NCBI GenBank assembly: GCA_936936565.1
Contig: CAKZIX010000146.1
Span: 1-49,550 of the forward strand
From: an uncultured Nocardiaceae bacterium
Lineage (GTDB): Bacteria; Actinomycetota; Actinomycetes; Mycobacteriales; Mycobacteriaceae
Reading direction: 5' to 3'
Length of the DNA: 49,550 nucleotides
Of the stretch, positions 42,537 through 49,195 are shown in pieces (position 1 is the first letter of the stretch; every line of letters begins with the position of its first letter). The position numbers were made by a program, and so were the translations under genes. The notes beneath the pieces were generated by a model. The model worked only from the letters and a program-made list of their open reading frames with translations. It did no database searches and was not told where the DNA came from.

Positions 42537-42740
42537 ATGGGATTTGCTGACAAGTTCGACAAAGAGTACGAGACCAAGTCGATCGAAGAGCTCGCCAAGG
42601 CACCGGTCGCGGCGCTGCAGGGCATCAGCGACGCGAAGGCCGCGCTGCTGAAAGAAGCACTCAATATCAAGACGGTGGCCGACCTCGGCACCAACAAGTT
42701 CTTCCTCTGGGCGCAGGCCGTCGCCAAGCTGGCCGAGTAA
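42537..42740 (+). CDS. Small helix-hairpin-helix-like protein
   Basis: A 67-aa protein, MGFADKFDKEYETKSIEELA at the N-terminus, with the same layout as the product at 33343: a Lys/Glu-rich helix, then APVAALQGISDAKAALLKEA (hairpin GISDAK) and a second helix pair IKTVADLGTNKFFLW. The resemblance to helix-hairpin-helix or RNA polymerase alpha C-terminal modules is by eye only. The ribosome binding site CGGAGGAAAC is near perfect (6 nt before ATG), so high expression is likely. Divergent from def and followed by a very strong terminator, so a self-contained gene. No function known to me. Confidence 0.75.
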   Translation: MGFADKFDKEYETKSIEELAKAPVAALQGISDAKAALLKEALNIKTVADLGTNKFFLWAQAVAKLAE

Positions 42741-42770
42741 AGGGTTTACGAAAGTACCCTCCACCAGGTA

Positions 42771-42826
42771 AAACAAAGGTGGTCGGGCGGGGTGTAGACA
42801 CATCCTCCGCCCGACCACATTTGTTT
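42771..42826. terminator. Strong bidirectional terminator
   Basis: Arms 42771-42790 and 42807-42826 form a 20-bp stem with one mismatch (core GTGGTCGGGCGG / CCGCCCGACCAC) and a 16-nt loop, flanked by AAACAAA and TTTGTTT. It serves the small gene (plus) and the lipase gene (minus), which converge here. Confidence 0.85.
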
Positions 42827-42850
42827 CTCGGGGTCGCTATCACGTCCGCG

Positions 42851-43819
42851 TCAGGAATGCGCGGACATCACCACCTCGGGAATCCCGGTCCCGAGTGCAA
42901 CAAATTCACAGTGCGGCGTACTCGCGGTCGACGGATCGAGCGCGTTGACGACCAATTGCAGGGTGAACGGGTCGTAGATCATGTTGAAATGGCCCGTCTG
43001 ATTTATAGGACAAAGGTCCTGCACAATAATGTTGGTGGCGCCGCGGCCGCGCAACGCCATGTTGGCGACCGGCTGAATCATTTCGTCGAAGCGGGTGCCG
43101 ATCGTGGTGTAGCGAACTCCCGGCACCGTGTCACCGCCCCGGTTCAGCGCGATCATGAACGCCGACCCCTGCATCTGCTGCACCACCGCGGGCGGCACTG
43201 CCAGCCCGGCCGCATCGACGCCGCCCGGAATCGCCTGCACCACCGGGACCACGCCGTACATCACACCGCCGTAGCTGGGCGAGGCCAGCCCGATCCAGTG
43301 TTCGACCTTGGCCGCGCCGCCGAGCCGATTGACGTAGTACCGCGACACCGTGGCACCGGTGGAGTAGCCGAGGACATCGGCCTTGGCCGCCCCGGTCGCG
43401 GAGAGCACCCGGTCGACGAATTCCGCCACCGCGGCGGCGCTTGCCGGAATGTCTTGGGTGCCGTAGGTCTGCTCCCCCGGCTTGCCGCCGTAGTTGAGTG
43501 CGAACGTGCAGAACCCGGCGGCGACCAGAGTCGGCGACAGCCGCGCCATGTCCGAGTATGCCGAGGCGTCGTTGCCGTGCAGCAGCACCACCGGGCGCGG
43601 CTTGAGAGCCGTTGGCTTGCAGGCGAAGTCGTTGGCGCCCGGCGGCGCGGCGGCGAGGTTGCCCTTGGCGTAGGCGGCCGCAGCACCATGGCCAGTCTGC
43701 GCCGGGCCCGCTACGGTGGGCACCGCCGTCGGCGCCGTCACCACGGCGTCGGCAGCGGACGGCGCGGCGGCGGACACGGCCAGCGCGACGGCGGCGAGCA
43801 CCGCCAGCACAATTTTCAC
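42851..43819 (-). CDS. Secreted lipase/esterase, alpha/beta-hydrolase (lipase class 2 type)
   Basis: A 322-aa secreted hydrolase. An N-terminal signal peptide (KIVLAVLAAVALAVSAAAP) with a probable cleavage after SAADA, near residue 24-25, is followed by a mature domain. The oxyanion region is VVLLHGNDAS (77-86), the nucleophile Ser153 lies in GYSTGA, and Asp245 (TRFDEMIQP) and His277 (NQTGHFNM) complete the triad. Four Cys residues can form disulphides, as expected outside the cell. Substrate lipid or ester unknown. GTG 43819, no clear ribosome binding site. Shares a strand with padR upstream but a terminator separates them. Confidence 0.88.
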   Translation of the reverse strand: MKIVLAVLAAVALAVSAAAPSAADAVVTAPTAVPTVAGPAQTGHGAAAAYAKGNLAAAPPGANDFACKPTALKPRPVVLLHGNDASAYSDMARLSPTLVAAGFCTFALNYGGKPGEQTYGTQDIPASAAAVAEFVDRVLSATGAAKADVLGYSTGATVSRYYVNRLGGAAKVEHWIGLASPSYGGVMYGVVPVVQAIPGGVDAAGLAVPPAVVQQMQGSAFMIALNRGGDTVPGVRYTTIGTRFDEMIQPVANMALRGRGATNIIVQDLCPINQTGHFNMIYDPFTLQLVVNALDPSTASTPHCEFVALGTGIPEVVMSAHS

Positions 43820-43878
43820 CGTTCAATCATCGACGATGCTGTGCCCGAATGGGTTTCGATACGTGCCACCAAATATGT

Positions 43879-43914
43879 GGGCTCGCGCACCCGCACGCCC
43901 GGGTGCGCGAGTCC
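43879..43914 (-). terminator. Terminator of padR
   Basis: GGGCTCGCGCACCCG (43879-43893) pairs with CGGGTGCGCGAGTCC (43900-43914) at 14 of 15 positions around a 6-nt loop, starting 1 nt beyond the padR stop. Confidence 0.75.
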
Positions 43915-43915
43915 G

Positions 43916-44503
43916 TCAGCTCTCGTCGTCGGCGAGAATGCGGTACAGATTCTTGCGTGCCTCGGTGAGCACCTCGGCGGCCTTCTCCTTCTGCTGCGCA
44001 GTGCCGGCCATCGCAACCTGCCCCGCCGCGCCCATGAGCTGACCGATCAGGCTGCGCAGGTCGAGCGCATCGGCGCCGACCTCGGCCTTCACCTCGGCCC
44101 ACGGATCGCCGAGTTCGTCGCGCGTGGCGTCGACGTAGGCGGTGCCGGCGTCGGTGAGCTTGGCCGTCTTGCGGCCCGACACCTTCTCGATCAGCACCAG
44201 GCCCTCGTCCTCGAGCTGTGCGAGTGCCGGGTAGATCGAGCCGGGGCTCGGCCGCCACACGCCTTCGCTCTTCTCGCCGATCTGCTGGATGAGCTCGTAG
44301 CCGTGCATCGGCCGTTCGGCCAGCAACAGCAGGATCGCCGCGCGCACGTCGCCGCGGCGGCCGCGACCGCCGCGGCCCCGGCCGCGACCGAACTCGGGCC
44401 CGAACGGGCCACCGAAGGGACCGGGGCCGAAGCCGTGTCCGCGCGGGTGGCGGTGCGGGTGGCCGTGCCGTGCCCAACGTCCGAATTTCGTTTGGGGTTC
44501 CAT
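43916..44503 (-). CDS. PadR-family transcriptional regulator with His/Gly/Arg-rich N-terminus
   Basis: A 195-aa repressor. An unusual N-terminal tail is rich in His (HGHPHRHPRGH, residues 13-23), then Gly/Pro/Phe and Gly/Arg repeats up to residue 50. The PadR winged helix follows: DVRAAILLLLAERPMHGYEL, GVWRPSPGSIYPALAQLEDE and wing GLVLIEKVSGRKTAKLTDAG. The C-terminal helices mediate dimerisation. ATG 44503 has GAAGGAGG 7 nt upstream, deciding it over the in-frame ATG at 44518. A 30-bp palindrome 31 nt upstream is the likely autoregulatory operator. Which gene besides itself it controls is open; the divergent 2H gene is the nearest candidate. Confidence 0.9.
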   Translation of the reverse strand: MEPQTKFGRWARHGHPHRHPRGHGFGPGPFGGPFGPEFGRGRGRGGRGRRGDVRAAILLLLAERPMHGYELIQQIGEKSEGVWRPSPGSIYPALAQLEDEGLVLIEKVSGRKTAKLTDAGTAYVDATRDELGDPWAEVKAEVGADALDLRSLIGQLMGAAGQVAMAGTAQQKEKAAEVLTEARKNLYRILADDES

Positions 44504-44533
44504 GTCTGCCTCCTTCAAGGCTTGTCCGTCTTG

Positions 44534-44563
44534 GATGCATCAACGATATATCGACAATGCATC
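44534..44563. promoter_or_regulatory. PadR operator (30-bp palindrome)
   Basis: GATGCA-N4-CGATATATCG-N4-TGCATC, with the 10-bp centre and both outer 6-bp arms perfectly symmetric. It is unusually AT-rich for this genome. It lies between padR and the divergent 2H gene, near the expected padR -10. ATAT-rich palindromes are typical of PadR sites. Binding is inferred. Confidence 0.75.
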
Positions 44564-44598
44564 GTTAGCAACCCCTCGCCGGACTGCCGGCGCGCCGG

Positions 44599-44604
44599 TA
44601 GCGT
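44599..44604 (+). promoter_or_regulatory. -10 box of the 2H phosphoesterase gene (leaderless)
   Basis: TAGCGT, 7 nt before GTG 44612, with no ribosome binding site. The PadR palindrome ends 35 nt upstream of it. Confidence 0.4.
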
Positions 44605-44611
44605 GTCGCGG

Positions 44612-45208
44612 GTGCGAAGCATCTTCCTCGACGCCTACACCCGCTGGCCGCAGCTGCACGGTGCACTGCACGTGTACGCGCTGCCGTCCGACGAGCTGCG
44701 TGCGGCGCTCACTCCCCTGCTCGAGCCGATCCGCGCCTTCGACGGCTGCACCCCCGTCGAGCCGCAATGGATGCACGCGACGGTGTCGCGGCTGCCGGCG
44801 TTCGTCGGTCTCACCGAACCCGCGCAGATCACCAAGTACCAGTCCGCGCTCGCCGAATTTGCCAGTGCCACGGCGTCATTCGATCTGACTCTGCACGGGC
44901 CGATCATCGAGGACGTGGCGGTGCTCGTCGGTGGCGCCGAGACGCCGCAGTGGGCGCACATCGTCGACGGAGTCCGCGGGCTCGGTGCCGACATCTTCGG
45001 CGGCACGACGCGACGCACCCACGCCCCGCACATCTCGCTCGGCTACGGCACCGCCGACGCCGACTCCGCTCCCCTGGCCGCCGCCTACCCGGACGAGCGC
45101 TCGTTCGCCTTCCCGGTGCGCGCGCTGAGCCTGCTCGCCGTCGTCAAGGACCCGATCGCGGGCACCTTCACCTGGGACGTCGTCGGCGAGCACCTGCTCG
45201 GCCACTGA
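44612..45208 (+). CDS. 2H phosphoesterase / 2'-5' RNA ligase family protein
   Basis: A 198-aa cytoplasmic protein with the two HxT/Sx motifs of the 2H superfamily: MHATVSRL near residue 53 and HAPHISLGYG near residue 142. The family hydrolyses or forms 2',3'-cyclic or 2'-5' phosphodiester bonds in RNA or nucleotides; the reaction here is unknown. Start GTG 44612 is preferred by the -10 box; GTG 44603 would add SR before it. Divergent from padR across the palindromic operator, and convergent with the helicase gene. Confidence 0.8.
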   Translation: MRSIFLDAYTRWPQLHGALHVYALPSDELRAALTPLLEPIRAFDGCTPVEPQWMHATVSRLPAFVGLTEPAQITKYQSALAEFASATASFDLTLHGPIIEDVAVLVGGAETPQWAHIVDGVRGLGADIFGGTTRRTHAPHISLGYGTADADSAPLAAAYPDERSFAFPVRALSLLAVVKDPIAGTFTWDVVGEHLLGH

Positions 45209-45220
45209 ACACGACCACCT

Positions 45221-45268
45221 GAAGGTCACCTTCGTGCAGTCCGGCGCAATGAAGGTGACCTTCGTGCA
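45221..45268. terminator. Bidirectional hairpin between 2H and helicase genes
   Basis: GAAGGTCACCTTCGTGCA (45221-45238) and GAAGGTGACCTTCGTGCA (45251-45268) are direct repeats 30 bp apart. Each core is also nearly palindromic, so the first core is the exact reverse complement of the second (GAAGGTCACCTTC / GAAGGTGACCTTC, 13 bp, 17-nt loop). It can terminate both converging genes. Confidence 0.65.
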
Positions 45269-45285
45269 CCCTCTCGGGTCGCGGG

Positions 45286-48200
45286 TCAGCTGGTCGGGAT
45301 GCGGGCGTGCGCGACGGCCCGGTCGAAGCGGGTGCGCAGGCGCTGGCCGCGGCGGGCGAACCCGAGCGCGGACATGAAGTCGGCGAACAGTTCGTCGACG
45401 GAGCGCGGACGGCCGTCGGCCGTGATCGACTGCAACACGGCGACGAGTTCGCCCTCGGAGTAGTCGGTGATGGCGCGACCGGGCGCGACCGGCCCCTGGG
45501 CGGCGACGTATGCCGCCTGGATGCGCGCGACGCAGCCGTCGGGGTCGGCGAACCAGTCCGCCGACCACAACCGATAGAAGCCCCAGCCGAGGCGGCCCAG
45601 CTGTTCGGGGCGCAGCCGGTCGCGGTCCCGCGCGGTGTGCGCGTCGCGGTAGGTCGGGCCGTCGGATTCCACGGCCAGCAGCATCCGCGACGGGTCGTCG
45701 GGGCGGGCGACGGCGAAGTCGATCCAGTGCCCCGTCACGCCGTAGCGGGCCGTCACCGACATCCCGGCCGCACGCAGCCGCTCGGTCACCGATGTCTCGA
45801 ATGCCGTTGGCGCAGAATTGCTTACCGCGCCCGAGGGCTCTTCGCGCGCCGCCGCCGTCCCCGCTGGACCCGGCGCGCCGTGCGCGGCGGCGAAGTGCAG
45901 GTAGCCCCGCAGCATCGCCACGCCGGGTGCGGTCGACTTCTCGGGGTCCATGTCGCGGTGGTCGAACCCGCTGACCACCGTCATCCGGATGCGCGCCCGG
46001 GTGATCGCCACGTTGAGCCGGCGGTGCCCGCCCTCCTGGTTGAGCGGGCCGAAGTTGTGGCTGAGCGTTCCGTCGGGTCGCTTGCCGTACCCGATGGACA
46101 GGATGACGGCGTCGCGCTCGTCGCCCTGCACCCGCTCCAGATTCTTGACGAAGAACGGTTCGGCGCCGCCGTCGTCGAAGAAGGCGCGGCCCTTGCTGCG
46201 AGTGCGGAGCCGTTCGCGCAGCCGGACGTCGATGCGTTCCATGTGGGTGATGCCCATGGTGATGACGCCCAGCGACTCGTGCGGGCGCTGCGTGGCGTGC
46301 TCGAGCACCATGGCCACCACCCGATCCACCTCGGCGTCGACGCTGTCGGCGCCGGCGCGGGCGCGCACGTGGACATGCGAAAGACATTGCGGCCCGGACA
46401 CTCCCGGGAATGTGGTGAGCCCGTTGTCGTAGACCCACGCGTTGGAGAAGGCGATCAGCCGCTCGTCGCGACTGCGATAGTGCCACGACAGCGACCGGGT
46501 GCGCCCGGCACGCAGCGCGGCGGTGAGCACGTCGAGAATCGATTCGAAGCCGGTGGTGAGTGCCAGGTTGACGCTGCCGTCGTCGTTGATCGGGGTCTGG
46601 CCGGTGTCTTCGGCGTCGACGGCGAAGAACTGGGTGGGCGGCAATTGATTTCGATCCCCGGCGACGACGACGCGCCGGGCCCGCGCGATGGCCGGGATGG
46701 CATCGGCGGGCACGATCTGGCTGGCCTCGTCGAAGATCACGACGTCGAAGTACGGCCGGTCTCCGGGCAGGATCTGGCTCACGACGAGCGGGCTCATCGC
46801 CCAGCACGGCTTCAGCGCGGTCAGCAGATCCGGTGCGGCAGCGAACAATTGCCGCAAGGGCAGGTGGCCGCGGGCGCGCGCCGCCTGTGCGGCGACGATG
46901 CGCTGCTGCTCCGGGTTGGCGGCGGTGACCTGGTGCAGGCGAGTGGCGGCGGCCTGGAGCACGCGCGCCGCAGCGCCGCGGACATGCGCCGCGTCGAGGG
47001 CCCGGAATTCGGCGGCGTGCTTGTCGTGCACAATGCCGTCGAAGTTGCCGACCACCGCGTCGTCGAAGCCGATACGATCGAGCACCGATCGGTACCAACA
47101 GGTTTCGAAGATCACCGTCGCAAGTTCGGGGTCCGTGCGCCGGGCGCGCAGCTCGGTGAGCAGCGGATCGAGCCCGAGCCGACGCAGGCGATCCGCAAGC
47201 TCGTTGCTGCGCGGCAACTTTCGCAAGGTAGCCGCGTCGGCCAGCAGGCGGGCGATTGCCGTGCTGAGCTGCGCCCGCGGCATCGCCGCGAAGTCCGTCC
47301 ACGGCAGAAACGTCTGCAGCGTTGCCAATTCGCCGAGCGCGCGCTCGAACTTGGCCCGCACCTCGGCGAAGCCCGACGGCACCCGGGGCGCACCGCCGTC
47401 CAGTGCCGCCGCGGCCCAGGTGGCCCGCACCTGGGCGCCGGATGCCAGCGCGTCTTGCACCCGGCGCCGGTTGGGTTTCGTTGCGCCGATCCAGCTTTCG
47501 TCCCGCAGCCGTTTGCGCGCCGAGATCGAGAACGGGCGCGCCGCGGTCTCCAGTTCGTCGAGGCCGGCGGCGAGATCGACTGGACTGGCCGCCACGGCGG
47601 CATACAGGTCCAGCCGATCTGCCCACTGCCACAACGTTTGCGGTCCGATCAGTCCGGTGTCGGCGGCGGCCGCATCCAGCGCGCGCCACAACTCCGGCAG
47701 CGTGCTCGACGACAGCTCGGCGACGGTCTGCAGGGCGCTCTCGGCCTCCTCGGCGGATCCCACCGACGCGCCCGCCCACGGCCCGGCACCGCCGGTGAGC
47801 CCGACATATTCGTAGAGGTCTTCGCGGACCCGGCTCATCGTCGCCGCGTCGAGCGCGCGTACCTCCGCGCCGAGGCGCACGTCGGTGGCCCCGGACCTGC
47901 CGTACCGTGCGGCCAGTCCGAGCAGGGCGCTGCGCGCCTCGAAAACGCTGATGCCCCACGGGTCCCGGCGACGGTTGGTCGCCTCGGCATGCGCACCGAG
48001 TTCGCCGCGGCGCAAGGCGAGCCGGTTGTCCGGCGCCGGCGCGGTCGGTGCCGTGAGGCCGCCGGTCAGCCGCTCGACCACGGCGGTTCGCGATCCACCG
48101 CCGTCGTGGACGTCGAAGGCTACGTCGGCCAAGCCGACGCGGGTCAACCGGTCGAGCACGGCGGAGATGGCGGCGCGCTTCTCGGCGACGAACAGCACGC

Positions 48201-49095
48201 TCTGCCCGCGCGCCACCAGCGTGGCGATCATGTTCGCAATAGTTTGGCTCTTGCCGGTGCCCGGCGGGCCCGACAGCACCAGCGACTGCCCCGCCACCAC
48301 CGCGTTGATCGCATAACTTTGCGACGAATCCGCGTCCAGCACCAGGAATTCCTCGTGCGGCGGCTGGCTGTCGGGATCGGTGTGGCCGACTTCGGCGCCC
48401 GCCGCGGCGATGGCGTGCGCCGCCGGGCGATGCCCTGCGATGGCGGCCACCACGTCGTGGGCCACGAGTGCGTCCAGACTCTTGTCGAGGTCCTCGACCA
48501 TCGGCAGCTTCGCGTAGGTGAAGGTGCCGAGCACCGTGCGGTCCTTGATCGTAAATCCGGGCACCACAGCGGCTTTGGCCGCAAGTGCCGCACCGAAGTC
48601 GGACTCGTCGGGCACTTCTATGTCGATCTTGAACTGCTCGGTGAGCAGGTGCAGCAGCGCTGGATTCGGCACCGGATCGCCGACGATCCGCAGTTCGAAA
48701 TCGTCTTCGGCGGCGGTGGTCGCGTCGATCGCCGCGGCCCGGAGCAGGACCGGGGCCGCAGGCACCGCGGCGCCCTGCGCATTGCGCCAGGTGGCCATTC
48801 CCAACGCCACGTGACAGATCGCGATGCCGCGTTCCTCGGCGGCCTCGCGCGCCTTGTTCCGGATGGCGCGCACCCGATTTCGGCGATCGGCGAACAGCGT
48901 GCGCCGGTACAGCTGCGACAGCACGACCGGTTGGCCGGACAGCAACTGCTCGACCGCCACGAGGTCGGCGTCGGCGAAATCCAGGGTTCCGTGCCGCAGA
49001 TCCTTGTAATAGAGGAGCTGGTTGCGCCAGCTCAGGTCGATCAGCTGTCCGCGCCACGTGCTGACCGCCTGCCGGACCTGTGAGGCGCGTTCCAC
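45286..49095 (-). CDS. DUF4011-type SF1 helicase fused to a Vsr-like nuclease
   Basis: A 1269-aa multidomain protein. The N-terminal DUF4011 region (about 10-200) includes RGQLIDLSWRNQLLYYKDLR and PNPALLHLLTEQFKID. The helicase has Walker A SGPPGTGKSQ (276-283), Walker B VVIFDEASQIV (about 785), then GDRNQLPPTQF, SLSWHYRSRDERLIAFSN and LNVAITRARIRMTVV (about 1030). The C-terminal restriction-like domain (about 1098-1190) has HWIDFAV with Asp1126 and LLAVESDGPTYRD with Glu1143/Asp1145, then RLGWGFYRLWSADWF. The last 60 residues form a helical tail (GELVAVLQSITADGRPRS). This COG1112-type architecture is associated with nucleic-acid defence; the role here is inferred. GTG 49095, no ribosome binding site. 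Confidence 0.85.
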   Translation of the reverse strand: MERASQVRQAVSTWRGQLIDLSWRNQLLYYKDLRHGTLDFADADLVAVEQLLSGQPVVLSQLYRRTLFADRRNRVRAIRNKAREAAEERGIAICHVALGMATWRNAQGAAVPAAPVLLRAAAIDATTAAEDDFELRIVGDPVPNPALLHLLTEQFKIDIEVPDESDFGAALAAKAAVVPGFTIKDRTVLGTFTYAKLPMVEDLDKSLDALVAHDVVAAIAGHRPAAHAIAAAGAEVGHTDPDSQPPHEEFLVLDADSSQSYAINAVVAGQSLVLSGPPGTGKSQTIANMIATLVARGQSVLFVAEKRAAISAVLDRLTRVGLADVAFDVHDGGGSRTAVVERLTGGLTAPTAPAPDNRLALRRGELGAHAEATNRRRDPWGISVFEARSALLGLAARYGRSGATDVRLGAEVRALDAATMSRVREDLYEYVGLTGGAGPWAGASVGSAEEAESALQTVAELSSSTLPELWRALDAAAADTGLIGPQTLWQWADRLDLYAAVAASPVDLAAGLDELETAARPFSISARKRLRDESWIGATKPNRRRVQDALASGAQVRATWAAAALDGGAPRVPSGFAEVRAKFERALGELATLQTFLPWTDFAAMPRAQLSTAIARLLADAATLRKLPRSNELADRLRRLGLDPLLTELRARRTDPELATVIFETCWYRSVLDRIGFDDAVVGNFDGIVHDKHAAEFRALDAAHVRGAAARVLQAAATRLHQVTAANPEQQRIVAAQAARARGHLPLRQLFAAAPDLLTALKPCWAMSPLVVSQILPGDRPYFDVVIFDEASQIVPADAIPAIARARRVVVAGDRNQLPPTQFFAVDAEDTGQTPINDDGSVNLALTTGFESILDVLTAALRAGRTRSLSWHYRSRDERLIAFSNAWVYDNGLTTFPGVSGPQCLSHVHVRARAGADSVDAEVDRVVAMVLEHATQRPHESLGVITMGITHMERIDVRLRERLRTRSKGRAFFDDGGAEPFFVKNLERVQGDERDAVILSIGYGKRPDGTLSHNFGPLNQEGGHRRLNVAITRARIRMTVVSGFDHRDMDPEKSTAPGVAMLRGYLHFAAAHGAPGPAGTAAAREEPSGAVSNSAPTAFETSVTERLRAAGMSVTARYGVTGHWIDFAVARPDDPSRMLLAVESDGPTYRDAHTARDRDRLRPEQLGRLGWGFYRLWSADWFADPDGCVARIQAAYVAAQGPVAPGRAITDYSEGELVAVLQSITADGRPRSVDELFADFMSALGFARRGQRLRTRFDRAVAHARIPTS

Positions 49096-49128
49096 GTCGG
49101 ACAGTCTCGCATGCGCGTACTCGGTCGG

Positions 49129-49186
49129 CGAACGTGCAGATATGCACGTGATTTTGGGCTCCGAACCGTGAATTTCTGCACGCTCG
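49129..49186 (-). terminator. Inverted repeat between priA and the helicase gene
   Basis: CGAACGTGCAGATATGCACG (49129-49148) and CGTGAATTTCTGCACGCTCG (49167-49186) are complementary at 17 of 20 positions around an 18-nt loop, 10 nt after the priA stop. Likely the priA terminator. The left arm also holds its own small palindrome CGTGCA-N4-TGCACG-like. Confidence 0.6.
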
Positions 49187-49195
49187 ACGCCGTGG

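Noticed and set aside
42779..44611. Plus-strand open frame extending the 2H phosphoesterase gene upstream by 600 codons
   Set aside because: It runs antisense to the lipase and padR; family sequence begins only near 44612, next to a -10 box.
44876..49147. 1423-codon minus-strand frame and a 1258-codon plus-strand frame over the helicase gene
   Set aside because: Both are out-of-frame or antisense readings of the helicase, rich in Arg/Gly/Ala, without domains.
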